Part shown: piece after piece, positions 18,495 to 26,550 of the stretch
Layout of the letters: every line of letters starts with the position of its first letter
Numbering within the stretch: the stretch's first letter is position 1
Assembly: GCA_035938175.1 (NCBI GenBank)
Contig: DASZHD010000008.1
Coordinates: 136,573 to 200,572 of the forward strand
Direction: 5' to 3'
Length of the DNA: 64,000 nt
From: DASRDE01 sp035938175
Lineage (GTDB): Bacteria; Vulcanimicrobiota; Vulcanimicrobiia; Vulcanimicrobiales; Vulcanimicrobiaceae
Made by a program: the position numbers and the translations under genes
Notes under the pieces: model-generated
Databases searched by the model: none
Told to the model about the DNA's origin: nothing
The model's input: only the letters and a program-made list of their open reading frames with translations

Positions 18495-19211
18495 ATGAAA
18501 CTGGCGTGCTCGAGTACCGCGTTCGATTCATCGTTGCGCAGCGGCGAGCTGACGCAATTGGAATGGATCGATCTGTGCGCGCACGAGCTGGCAGTTGACG
18601 GCGTGGTTCTTGACGTGCGGCACTTTCCGCGTTTCGATACCGACTACCTCGCCCAGGTCAAGAAGATGGCAACCGATCTGGGACTGTGCATCGCGGCAGT
18701 GCGCTCGGACGGTTTTTTTTCGTCCGACGACGCTCACATGCTGGAGCACGTCGCGATGGCGCAGACGCTTGGATCGCCGCTTTTGTCGGCTCCCGCGCCG
18801 CTGGAAACGTCCGCCTCGTGGAGCGACGCGCTGGTGAAGTTCGGGACGGCGGCCGGAATGGCCAAAGAGCACAACATTACGCTGGCATTGCGCAATGCTC
18901 CGCACACGTTCGGTGCGACGACGCCGGACATGAAACGCGTCTCGAAAGAAGCGGACTCGGCGTGGCTGCGCTACGGGCCGCATTTCGCGGCGCTCGATTC
19001 GGCAAGCGAACCCCAGGCGCTGCTGCCCAAGACCGTACTGGTGTGGGCAGACCTTGACGAGTCACGCCCGGAGGAACTGGTGCAGTTGCTCGGCGGTTAT
19101 CTGGGGTTCGTCGCCCTGGATGACGCTCAAGGCGTGGCGGCGGCCGAGCCGGCAAAAAACGCCCTTCGCCGGTGGCGAAGCGCGCTTTTTGCATCCATCG
19201 ACCGCACGTAG
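18495..19211 (+). CDS. TIM-barrel sugar phosphate isomerase/epimerase-like protein
   Basis: A 238-residue protein resembling the xylose isomerase-like TIM-barrel superfamily (AP endonuclease 2-like): N-terminal KLACSSTAF strand, LDVRHFPRFDTDYLAQVKKMATDLGL, then a MLEHVAMAQTLGSPLLSAPAP segment matching the third and fourth barrel strands. The usual metal ligands (two Glu, Asp, His) are only partly obvious; WADLDESRPEELVQLLGGYLG near the end replaces the common metal-binding strand. It may be a divergent or inactive member. ATG at 18495; the frame also extends upstream through the complement of rpiB, which I do not count. Confidence 0.7.
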   Translation: MKLACSSTAFDSSLRSGELTQLEWIDLCAHELAVDGVVLDVRHFPRFDTDYLAQVKKMATDLGLCIAAVRSDGFFSSDDAHMLEHVAMAQTLGSPLLSAPAPLETSASWSDALVKFGTAAGMAKEHNITLALRNAPHTFGATTPDMKRVSKEADSAWLRYGPHFAALDSASEPQALLPKTVLVWADLDESRPEELVQLLGGYLGFVALDDAQGVAAAEPAKNALRRWRSALFASIDRT

Positions 19212-19365
19212 CGTCTTCCGCACGAGGTTTGAACCTGCGTTCTCGCAGGTGGGTGCGGCCCGGGCTCCGGTACAGCAGCCGAGTTGGCCAAGCCGTACCG
19301 TCGTGACCGGAGCTGATGCTCCCTAGGTTATCTCGTTGGTCCAGCACCTATGGTGCGCTGCGCGC
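19205..19365 (-). ncRNA. Candidate 6S-like structured RNA
   Basis: This stretch lacks a convincing gene on either strand but is strongly structured. Read on the minus strand, the 3' half has CACCCACCTG, a perfect 6-bp hairpin (CCTGCG-AGAA-CGCAGG) and GGTTCAAACCT, a layout close to the 3' side of the 6S RNA central bubble. A long apical arm (GCTCCGGT with ACCGGAGC, and GGTAC with GTACC inside) and a closing stem (ACGAG with CTCGT, ACCT with AGGT) complete the fold. The terminal stem is short for 6S. Ends are approximate. It could instead be an unknown structured RNA on the plus strand. Confidence 0.35.
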
Positions 19366-19457
19366 TATGCGCAGTCGACGTTCCAACTTTATCACCGCGG
19401 TCAAGACCTTGACAGCGCGCCGCTTTACACTTTTGTTTCGCTGCGTGATATGCCGAT

Positions 19458-19901
19458 ATGGCAATCACGATCCCGCCGGCAGCGCGAAAAGACTACGGTC
19501 TCGCGAAAGCGTATCTCTGCAGAGACTCCGTCGAACGCCGGATCTTTGCACGCATCGAACACTCGCAACGCGTCTACCGTTTGCGTATCGATCGGCATAG
19601 CGACGATCGGTTCGATCCGAATACGGACGCCGTGTATTGGGATCCGTACAGTGCGTTGCGCACGGCGCGCGGCGGCACGCAATCGCCGGCACTCGGTTTA
19701 GCGCACGAACTCGACCATGCGGCGGAATCGCCTTCGCGTGAAGAACGCCTATCGAACGCAACGTGCGCGCGATACGACAACGTCGAAGAACGGCGCGTCA
19801 TTCGCGGGTCGGAACGGCACGCCGCCGTCACGCTGGGCGAAGCCGTGCGATTCGATCATCGCGGCAGCGTGTATCGCGTCGCCACGCCCGTTTCGCGCTA
19901 G
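19458..19901 (+). CDS. M91-like zinc metallopeptidase
   Basis: A 147-residue protein resembling peptidase family M91 (the fold of the NleD/XopG effectors). It has RFDPNTDAVYWDP (residues 51-63), GGTQSPALGLAHELDHA (72-88) with the zinc motif HELDH at 83-87, and GSERHAAVTLGEAVRF (117-132) supplying the expected downstream acidic ligand. No signal peptide or membrane helix. Family members outside pathogens often sit in toxin or repeat-rich proteins, so a stand-alone copy is unusual. A small acidic gene follows after 6 nt. Confidence 0.65.
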   Translation: MAITIPPAARKDYGLAKAYLCRDSVERRIFARIEHSQRVYRLRIDRHSDDRFDPNTDAVYWDPYSALRTARGGTQSPALGLAHELDHAAESPSREERLSNATCARYDNVEERRVIRGSERHAAVTLGEAVRFDHRGSVYRVATPVSR

Positions 19902-19907
19902 AAAGGA

Positions 19908-20114
19908 ATGGGTACCTTGCGCCTGCAGGTTGCTATGGAAAAACGAAATGAGCGCGATCTCGTCGGCCACCCCAGCGACTACGGAAGCCGCACGCTCTCC
20001 GAAACCGCCGACGGTGAGCCGCAGGACGACCGAGGCAGCGCCGATTCTGCGCTAACCGGCGACGAGGACGACCGGGCGGACGAAACCGCTCGTCAGAAAA
20101 ACCCCGACCGGTAA
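19908..20114 (+). CDS. Possible small acidic protein
   Basis: A 68-residue frame rich in Asp, Glu, Arg and Ser and without hydrophobic core segments, so probably disordered if made. It begins 6 nt after the M91-like gene; AAAGGA lies almost against the ATG, too close for an ideal ribosome site, and a second ATG at 19935 is an alternative. I do not recognise it. It might be a partner or inhibitor of the upstream peptidase, or a chance frame in GC-rich DNA. Confidence 0.3.
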   Translation: MGTLRLQVAMEKRNERDLVGHPSDYGSRTLSETADGEPQDDRGSADSALTGDEDDRADETARQKNPDR

Positions 20115-20219
20115 TCGCAGCGCTCCCCGCTGAACGGCTTGCGCGCTACGCGCCGGCCCTGTTTTCGTGCGTTCGGCTGTTCGATGAACCCGACGATGAC
20201 GCGCAGAAGTGTGCGCTCC

Positions 20220-21242
20220 ATGTCCGGCCTTTCGCTATCGCTGTCCCGCTTGGACCTCACACTGGTTCATCCGTTCACCATCGCCCGAGGAAGCGAAGAC
20301 GTCGCGCACACCGCGGTATTTCGCTTGCGTTGGAACGGCATCGAAGGCCTGGGCGAATCGGTTCCGATCGAACGGTATGGCGAGTCGGTCGACAGTGTGC
20401 TGGCATACTTCCGTGCACAACCGCCGGCCGGCGAGGACCCCTACTGCCTGGACGAACTCCTCGGGCCGCAGATTCCGCCGGCTGCGCGCTGCGGGCTGGA
20501 TATCGCGCTGCACGATCTGATCGGAAAAGACTGCGGGCTTCCGCTGTACCGCCTTTTCGGACTGGATCCGCGCAAGACGCCCATCACGTCGTTTACTATC
20601 GGCATAGGCGAACCGGACGTTACTCGCCAAAAGTTGCGCGAGATCGGCGGCCATCCGATTGTGAAGGTGAAGCTCGGATCGGGCAGCGTCCGCCGCGACG
20701 TCGAAACGATCGAGTTGATACGCTCCACGTATACCGGCACGATCCGCGTCGATGCGAACGAGGGATGGAACGTTGATGAAGCCGTCACGGCATTGCGCGA
20801 ACTGGAACGCTTCGACATAGAATTTTGCGAACAACCGGTTCCCGCCGGCCATCCGGAACGGCTGCGCTATGTTCGCGATCGTTCCAAGATTCCAATCGTC
20901 ACGGACGAGGATTCGCTGACCGCCGCCGATCTGCCCAAACTTGCCGGATGCGTCGACGGCGTGAACGTCAAGCTCGCGAAAACCGGCGGAATCCGCGGCG
21001 CGATTGCGATGATCCATACGGCACGCGCGCTGGGCATGAAGATCATGCTCGGGTGCATGGTCGAGTCGCAAATTTCCGCAACGGCGGCCGCGCACATTTC
21101 ACCGCTGGTCGATTGGGCCGACATCGACGGGCCGTTGTTGACCAAGGACGATCCGTTTACCGGCATCTCGTACGATCGCGGAAAGATCGTTTTGCCGGAC
21201 GCACCGGGCCTCGGCGTAATGGAGCGCGCGGCCGTTGCATAG
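20220..21242 (+). CDS. Enolase-superfamily dipeptide epimerase or N-acetyl-D-glutamate racemase
   Basis: Muconate-lactonising subgroup of the enolase superfamily, 340 residues from the ATG at 20220. General acid/base KxK at Lys149/Lys151 (VKVKLG), metal ligands in RVDANEGW (Asp178), EQP (Glu204) and TDED (Asp229), second base Lys254 (KLAKTGG), and LGCMVESQISATAA, typical of L-Ala-D/L-Glu epimerases. The next gene is a DUF1611 protein; in characterised systems that pair (DgcA-DgcN) acts in D-glutamate catabolism. Both readings point to wall-derived D-Glu. Upstream in-frame ATGs at 20184 and 20196 are possible. Confidence 0.88.
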   Translation: MSGLSLSLSRLDLTLVHPFTIARGSEDVAHTAVFRLRWNGIEGLGESVPIERYGESVDSVLAYFRAQPPAGEDPYCLDELLGPQIPPAARCGLDIALHDLIGKDCGLPLYRLFGLDPRKTPITSFTIGIGEPDVTRQKLREIGGHPIVKVKLGSGSVRRDVETIELIRSTYTGTIRVDANEGWNVDEAVTALRELERFDIEFCEQPVPAGHPERLRYVRDRSKIPIVTDEDSLTAADLPKLAGCVDGVNVKLAKTGGIRGAIAMIHTARALGMKIMLGCMVESQISATAAAHISPLVDWADIDGPLLTKDDPFTGISYDRGKIVLPDAPGLGVMERAAVA

Positions 21243-22305
21243 GCGGCGGTACCTCGTCCTCGCGCCGGCGAGTTTTGCGGACAACGCGAAAACTGCACAC
21301 GGCGTAATCCGGTATAGTTCCGATGAAACCGTCGCCGTCGTCGACCGGGACTACGCCGGCCGCCGCGTTTCCGATCTGCTGCCGCACTTGAAATCCGACG
21401 CGCCGATCGTCGCGAGCGTCCGCGAAGGCCTCGCCTACGGACCGACGTCGCTGTTGATCGGCACTGCGCCCAAAGGCGGAAAGTTGCCGGCGGATTGGCG
21501 TGCCGAAGTCGCCGTTGCAATTCAGGCGAAACTCGAAATCGTCAGCGGACTGCACGACATGCTCGGCGAGGATCCCGGGTTCGCGCGCGATGCGCGCATC
21601 AGCGGCGCTAAGATTTGGGACGTACGCAAACCGCCTGAAGTACCGCTGTTTTCCGGCGCCGTCTACAACGTGCGGGCGCCGATCGTACTTGCCGTCGGCA
21701 ACGATTGCGCCGTTGGGAAAATGACGGTCATGCTGGAACTTGCACGCGCCGCGCAAGATGCGGGCACGCACGCAGAATTCGTTCCGACCGGACAAACCGG
21801 AATCATGATCGCCGGCTGGGGCATTGCGATCGATCGCGTCATTTCGGATTTTGCGACCGGTGCGACGGAACAAATCGTACTGGAAGCCGCGAGCCGCGAC
21901 CCGGACGTGATTCTCGTCGAAGGACAAGGGAGCATCAATCACCCGGCATACGCGCCGGTGACGCTCTCGCTGCTCTTCGGGAGCGGCGCCGACGCCCTCG
22001 TGCTGGTCGTCGATCCCAAACGCGAACGAATCGAGGTGTTCGACACGCCGACGCTGCCGTATGCCGAATTGATTCGCATGCACGAAGAGATCTGCGCGGC
22101 GGTCAAGCCGGCGCGCGTTGCCGGAATCGCGCTGAACACGTTCGGGCTTTCGGAAGAGCGGGCACAGGCCGAGATCCAACGTGCCCGCTGCGAAACCGGC
22201 CTGCCCGCGGACGACGTCGTACGATTCGGTGCGCACGCATTGTGGAACGCCATCGCGCCGGCGCTCGTCAAGACACAGCCGCTCGCGATTCCGCAGCACG
22301 TATGA
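21235..22305 (+). CDS. DUF1611 P-loop protein (DgcN-like N-acetyltransferase)
   Basis: 356 residues of the DUF1611 family. An N-terminal Rossmann-like domain (about 1-140) carries LVLAPASFADNAKTAHGVIRY; the C-terminal P-loop domain has GNDCAVGKMT (155-164), then TGQTGIMIAGWGIAIDRV and VEGQGSINHPAYAPVTLSLL. Characterised DUF1611 members (DgcN) N-acetylate D-glutamate before racemisation by the neighbouring enolase-type enzyme. The start is a TTG at 21235, overlapping the previous gene by 8 nt; the stop overlaps the following binding-protein gene (ATGA). Confidence 0.85.
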   Translation: MHRRRYLVLAPASFADNAKTAHGVIRYSSDETVAVVDRDYAGRRVSDLLPHLKSDAPIVASVREGLAYGPTSLLIGTAPKGGKLPADWRAEVAVAIQAKLEIVSGLHDMLGEDPGFARDARISGAKIWDVRKPPEVPLFSGAVYNVRAPIVLAVGNDCAVGKMTVMLELARAAQDAGTHAEFVPTGQTGIMIAGWGIAIDRVISDFATGATEQIVLEAASRDPDVILVEGQGSINHPAYAPVTLSLLFGSGADALVLVVDPKRERIEVFDTPTLPYAELIRMHEEICAAVKPARVAGIALNTFGLSEERAQAEIQRARCETGLPADDVVRFGAHALWNAIAPALVKTQPLAIPQHV

Positions 22306-23918
22306 GCGCGTTTCGTTTCACGATGCTGGCGGCGGCGCTTCTTGCCGCCCTGGCGGGCTGTTCGCGTTCCGCCGGCACGGCGCACACGGCGGGCCGCAAC
22401 GCGTGGACGCAGCCGGGCGTGCTGCGTTTAGGCGAGCCCGACGAACCGGACAGCATCAATCCGCTGTTCGGCCACACCGCGGCAACGGACGAAGTCGATG
22501 CCATGTTGTTCTCGTATCTCTTGCGGTACGATGCGGACGGCAATTTCATTCCGGATCTGGCGCTTGCGGTGCCGACGTACGGCAACGCCGGAATCAGCAA
22601 AGACGGGAAGACGATCGTTTTTCATTTGCGCAAAGCGCGCTGGTCGGACGGAACGCCGCTCACCAGCGCCGATTGGATGTTCACGTACCACGCGGTGGAA
22701 AATCCGCGGAACAATACGAAATCGCTCGTCAATTGGACGGATATCGCCTGGGCGCAAACGCCCGACGCACAGACGATAATCGTGCATCTGAAGCAGCCTA
22801 ACGCGACGATCATGGGCATCTTTGCGATGGGGAGTTATCCTCCGCTGCCCGCACACGTCCTCGGGACGCTTCCCGACATCAATCATGCGCCGTTCAACCA
22901 GCATCCGATCTCCAGCGGACCGTACGTTTTGCGCGAGTGGAACCACGGAGCGTGGCTCTCATTCGTTCCGAATCAGGTCTATTTTCGCGGAGCGCCGGCA
23001 CTGAAAGAAGTGCTGTGGAAAGTGATCCCGGACACGAATACGTTATTCACGCAGTTGCGAACGCACGAAATCGACGTTTACAGCGGAGTCGATCAAGTCC
23101 ACATTCCGCAGCTCGCGAATATCTCGGGCATAACCGTGAGCCACCGGCTCATCGCCAACTGGCGGCATCTGGGCATCAACATGAGCCGTCCCATTCTGAG
23201 CGATCTGCGCGTCCGGCAAGCCATCGCGCAAGGCGTCGATTGGAAGCGAATAAACGACAAGTCGTACCGCGGAATCAATCAACTTGCAGTCAGCGACATT
23301 TTTCCGCAATCGTGGGCAGCGCCCGCCATCCCGCCGTACGCCTACGATCCAACACGTGCGGCGGCGTTGCTCGAACAAGCGGGATGGACCCCGGGTGCCG
23401 ACGGCGTCCGGCACAAAAACGGACAGCCGCTCCATCTGATGATTTCCACGAGTACGAACAATCAACCCAACGCGCAGGCGGAGATTCAAATACAGAGCGA
23501 CTTACGGCCCTTAGGCGTGCAGCTCGAAATCCGCAACTATCCGGTGAACCTACTGTTTGCGCAAGACGGTCCCCTTTACTCCGGCAAATACGATCTCGAA
23601 TGGACCGTCGACACCAACGCGCCGGATCCCGACAATGCCGGACTGTGGAACAGCACCTTCATCCCGCCGCATGGAGCGAACACGTCGTGGCTGCGCGATG
23701 CGATCGTCGATCGCACGTCTTCCGCCGCACTGCAAACGTTCGATCGCGCGCGCCGCAAAGCGCTGTATCAACAAGAGGAAGCGCGCATTCACCGGCTCGT
23801 TCCCGCCGTATTCTTCTACTGGGAAAATTCGTACGCGGCAGTCAACACGGACGTGCACGGCTACGTCCCCGCAGCGTTCATCGCCGACATGTGGAACTGC
23901 TGGGACTGGCGCGTTTGA
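22302..23918 (+). CDS. Peptide ABC transporter substrate-binding lipoprotein (family 5)
   Basis: 538-residue solute-binding protein of the oligopeptide/nickel family. Lipoprotein signal with LLAALAGC (lipidated Cys20). The domain follows in full: RLGEPDEPDSINPLF, the LRKARWSDGTPLTSADWMFTY signature, SSGPYVLREW, and the C-terminal lobe ending WNCWDWRV. Transmembrane and ATPase genes are not nearby, so it must use permeases encoded elsewhere. Coupled to the DUF1611 gene by an ATGA overlap, it may deliver wall peptides to the epimerase/racemase step (inference). Confidence 0.92.
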   Translation: MSAFRFTMLAAALLAALAGCSRSAGTAHTAGRNAWTQPGVLRLGEPDEPDSINPLFGHTAATDEVDAMLFSYLLRYDADGNFIPDLALAVPTYGNAGISKDGKTIVFHLRKARWSDGTPLTSADWMFTYHAVENPRNNTKSLVNWTDIAWAQTPDAQTIIVHLKQPNATIMGIFAMGSYPPLPAHVLGTLPDINHAPFNQHPISSGPYVLREWNHGAWLSFVPNQVYFRGAPALKEVLWKVIPDTNTLFTQLRTHEIDVYSGVDQVHIPQLANISGITVSHRLIANWRHLGINMSRPILSDLRVRQAIAQGVDWKRINDKSYRGINQLAVSDIFPQSWAAPAIPPYAYDPTRAAALLEQAGWTPGADGVRHKNGQPLHLMISTSTNNQPNAQAEIQIQSDLRPLGVQLEIRNYPVNLLFAQDGPLYSGKYDLEWTVDTNAPDPDNAGLWNSTFIPPHGANTSWLRDAIVDRTSSAALQTFDRARRKALYQQEEARIHRLVPAVFFYWENSYAAVNTDVHGYVPAAFIADMWNCWDWRV

Positions 23919-23929
23919 ATGTTTGATCG

Positions 23930-24886
23930 TTGGACGCCGGTTCACCGCCGGAAAGGCTGCAATATTTTCGCGCAAACCATGGACGGTTTCTTCAAGACTT
24001 CGTCATCGCCGGCACACCCGTGCTGACCATGAAAACCGGCGTCGACGAACTCGTCACGCTCACGTTTGAACCCGCCCGCGAAGGCGTTCTGAGTTGGAAC
24101 AGTTTTACGGAGTCCGGCACGATTTCGTTCCGCCTGCTGCGCGCGCAGAGTGCGGCGACGCCGTGGCTCGATTACGCGCAGTGGTCGGCCGAAGGACGGC
24201 AGTCGTTCTCGCCCGCGCACGACGACGTGAACGTGCAAGTCGACGTGATTCGAGCGGCGCAACCGTTCGACGGAATCGAGGTCCGCGCGCGCGGCGTCGA
24301 ATTCAAAGCCGTCGCCTTTGCATCGCCCGTCCGTACGGCGCCCTCTCTGCCGTACTTGGGCGACGCACGCATCTTGGACGTCCCGGCGCGATCGCAATAC
24401 GTGCAGCAGGAACAACGCGGCTGGTGCAGCGCGGCGAGCTTGTCGATGCTGAACGCGTACCATGGCTTGGACTACGATGTGGAAGCGACTGCCGCGGCGG
24501 TATTCGATCGTGCGTATCAGGGAACGGGCAACTGGACGTTCAACGTCGCGTTCAGCGGGAGTTTGGGGTTACGCGCAGCAGTCGTCTACCTGCGAAACTT
24601 GGATCATGCCGCGCGCCTGACCGGGATCGGAATGCCGCTGGCCATCTCGTACAGCTGGAAGCAGGGCGAATTGCCGGGAGCGCCGCTCGAGCATTCCGAC
24701 GGTCACCTTGCGGTGCTCTGCGGGTTCACGGCCAACGGTGACTGCGCGATGAACGATCCGGCTGCGCCGCACGTCCGCGTCGTGTATCCGCGAGCCGCGC
24801 TGGAACGGATCTGGCAGCGAAACGCCGGCGTCGCGTATGCCGTTGCACCGGTCGGCATCGATTATCTGCCCATCGTGAACTCATGA
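23930..24886 (+). CDS. C39-like peptidase domain protein
   Basis: 318 residues. Residues 40-135 form a beta-rich N-terminal domain; residues 145-318 are a papain-like C39 domain with catalytic Cys166 (RGWCSAASLSML), His259 (HSDGHLAVLCG) and Asp276 (MNDPAAP). No ABC transporter part, so not a bacteriocin exporter. No signal peptide is visible from the TTG start at 23930; the true start is uncertain and the first in-frame ATG is at 24029. It follows the peptide-binding lipoprotein by 11 nt and overlaps trmL (ATGA), suggesting a role in peptide cleavage inside the D-Glu/peptide cassette. Confidence 0.8.
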   Translation: MDAGSPPERLQYFRANHGRFLQDFVIAGTPVLTMKTGVDELVTLTFEPAREGVLSWNSFTESGTISFRLLRAQSAATPWLDYAQWSAEGRQSFSPAHDDVNVQVDVIRAAQPFDGIEVRARGVEFKAVAFASPVRTAPSLPYLGDARILDVPARSQYVQQEQRGWCSAASLSMLNAYHGLDYDVEATAAAVFDRAYQGTGNWTFNVAFSGSLGLRAAVVYLRNLDHAARLTGIGMPLAISYSWKQGELPGAPLEHSDGHLAVLCGFTANGDCAMNDPAAPHVRVVYPRAALERIWQRNAGVAYAVAPVGIDYLPIVNS

Positions 24887-25395
24887 CCGGTCCGCAATCG
24901 CGGCTCACCGAGCGGATTGACGAGCGCGCGCCGCTGCACATCGCGCTGGTAGAACCGGAGATTCCGCCGAACACGGGAAACGTCGCTCGCTTGTGCGCCG
25001 CGACCGGAAGCCAGCTCCATTTGGTCGAGCCGCTGGGATTCCGGATCGACGATCGCGAGCTCAAGCGCGCGGGACTGGACTACTGGGAGCATTTGCACGT
25101 CATCGTCCATCCGTCGCTCGAAAGTTTTCTCGAGACGACCGCGCACATGCAGCGTTGGTTTCTCTCGACGCGAGGGAAGCGGCGGTACGACGAAGCCGCC
25201 TTCGCGCGCGGCGACGTTCTGGTATTCGGAAAGGAAACGCGCGGATTACCGGCCGCGGTGGTTGAAGCGCAGGGCGACCGCGTGCTCCGTATTCCGCAGC
25301 GCGCGGGCAGCGTGCGCAGCATCAATTTGTCGACCGCCGCCGGTATCGTCGCCTATGCGGCACTCGCAAAGTTCGGCTTTCCGGGATTGCAATGA
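24883..25395 (+). CDS. trmL: tRNA (cytidine(34)-2'-O)-methyltransferase
   Basis: SPOUT-class knotted methyltransferase that 2'-O-methylates the wobble base of certain leucine tRNAs. 170 residues: HIALVEPEIPPNTGNVARLCAAT near the N-terminus, VFGKETRGLPA and the knot RIPQRAGSVRSINLSTAAGI. An N-terminal extension of about 17 residues precedes the usual start. ATGA overlaps on both sides link it to the C39-like gene and to the glycosylase gene. Confidence 0.93.
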   Translation: MTGPQSRLTERIDERAPLHIALVEPEIPPNTGNVARLCAATGSQLHLVEPLGFRIDDRELKRAGLDYWEHLHVIVHPSLESFLETTAHMQRWFLSTRGKRRYDEAAFARGDVLVFGKETRGLPAAVVEAQGDRVLRIPQRAGSVRSINLSTAAGIVAYAALAKFGFPGLQ

Positions 25396-26090
25396 ACGAA
25401 GATTTTGCGGCCATCCAGCGCGCCGTCGTGCGTTGTACGAAATGCCCGGAGCTGCGAACGTATTGCCGCCAAGTCGCCGCCGAAAAGAAACGCGCCTACC
25501 GCGATTGGACGTACTGGGGAAAACCGGTGCCGGCATTCGGCGATCCGTCCGCGCGCGTCATGCTCGTCGGTTTGGCGCCCGGCGCGCACGGGAGCAATAG
25601 AACGGGCCGCATGTTTACGGGTGACGCGTCCGGCGATTTTCTCTACCCCGCGCTGTACCGCGCGGGATTCGCGTCGCAGGAAAGCGCGGTGAGCGCCGAC
25701 GACGGTCTGGTTTTGCGCGACTGCATCATTACAGCCGCGCTGCGGTGCGCTCCGCCGCAGAACAAGCCGACTCCCGAAGAATTGCGCCGCTGCTATCCGT
25801 ATCTGCTGCGCGAGGTCGACGTCTTGGATCGCGTACGCGTGATTGTGGGTTTGGGCGCCATCGGTACCAAAGCCGCAATCGATGCATTGCGCGATTGCGG
25901 ATTCGCGCTGGAGCCGCCGCGCCCGCAATTCGGCCATGGCGTGGAGACGACGGCGCGCAGAGAAAGCCGCACCGTTACGATCGTCGCTTCATTTCATCCG
26001 TCGCGCCAGAACACGAACACGGGAAAGCTGACGCGCGCGATGTTCGATGCCATCTTCACGCGCGCCCGCGCGATCCTCGAGTCCCCATAA
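25392..26090 (+). CDS. Family 5 uracil-DNA glycosylase (UDGb)
   Basis: Removes uracil and some other deaminated bases from DNA. 232 residues. The family 5 motif 1 is GLAPGAHGSNRTGRMFTGD (about 60-78), and motif 2 is HPSRQNTNTGKLT. Cysteines at 15, 18 and 25 (CTKCPELRTYC), with others near residues 109-118, are consistent with the family's Fe-S cluster. Last gene of this plus-strand group; it ends directly at the minus-strand terminator at 26091-26118. Confidence 0.93.
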   Translation: MNEDFAAIQRAVVRCTKCPELRTYCRQVAAEKKRAYRDWTYWGKPVPAFGDPSARVMLVGLAPGAHGSNRTGRMFTGDASGDFLYPALYRAGFASQESAVSADDGLVLRDCIITAALRCAPPQNKPTPEELRRCYPYLLREVDVLDRVRVIVGLGAIGTKAAIDALRDCGFALEPPRPQFGHGVETTARRESRTVTIVASFHPSRQNTNTGKLTRAMFDAIFTRARAILESP

Positions 26091-26118
26091 ACAAAAAGAC
26101 CTCATCGTCATGAGGCCT
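26091..26118 (-). terminator. Rho-independent terminator of the hisS-to-26144 operon
   Basis: On the minus strand a 9-bp hairpin (AGGCCTCAT, loop GACG, ATGAGGTCT, with two G-T pairs) is followed at once by TTTTTGTTT. This is the correct polarity to end the minus-strand operon whose last gene finishes at 26144. The same hairpin lacks a U-tract on the plus strand but could still slow polymerase leaving 25392-26090. Confidence 0.85.
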
Positions 26119-26143
26119 TGATATATTCGATCGCATGCAGCGG

Positions 26144-26518
26144 CTAGTGAAAGTGCGTTATGCGCCCGCAGCTGTCGATCGCCTTGTCGGGGATCATCAT
26201 TCCGCCGGCACCCGGCTTGAAACTGATGATCTTGACCGGCGGCGCATTTATCGCTTCCGGACCATACTTTTGCTGGGCAGCGAGCAGCGCATCGTGATCG
26301 CGCTCTTGATTATGTGACGAGGTCTGCAGCAGGTACTGCTGCACCGCGCCGTTCTTCGCGAAGACCACTGCGTACACCACGCCGCTCGAGCTGAACATCG
26401 TCTGGCCGCATGAATGCTGCTGCGCGGTCGCGCGCTGCGGAAGAACGATCGTCATGAACGCCCCGGCAGCCAGCGCAATAAAAACCGCCGCCGCCAAAAG
26501 GGACCGGAACCTGTGCAT
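26144..26518 (-). CDS. Small exported protein, unrecognised
   Basis: 124 residues with an N-terminal signal peptide or anchor (LLAAAVFIALAAGAFMTIVL, about 7-26, then ATAQQ). The mature part has two cysteines (CGQTMF and DSCGR) likely to form a disulphide, a beta-like VVYAVVFAKNGAVQQYLLQT segment, and a C-terminal HFH. No family recognised. It is the last gene before the terminator, 32 nt after the GH92 gene, and may be cotranscribed with it. Confidence 0.75.
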   Translation of the reverse strand: MHRFRSLLAAAVFIALAAGAFMTIVLPQRATAQQHSCGQTMFSSSGVVYAVVFAKNGAVQQYLLQTSSHNQERDHDALLAAQQKYGPEAINAPPVKIISFKPGAGGMMIPDKAIDSCGRITHFH

Positions 26519-26550
26519 GCGCGCTCAATTCGACCGCGGGGGCAAAAATC

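Noticed and set aside
19222..19250. tRNA-like T-loop (GGTTCAAAC on the minus strand)
   Set aside because: The flanking bases do not form a T-stem and no anticodon or acceptor arm is found; better explained by the 6S-like fold.
23930..24886. C39 gene as a bacteriocin-processing exporter
   Set aside because: No ABC transporter membrane or ATPase part and no precursor peptide gene nearby.
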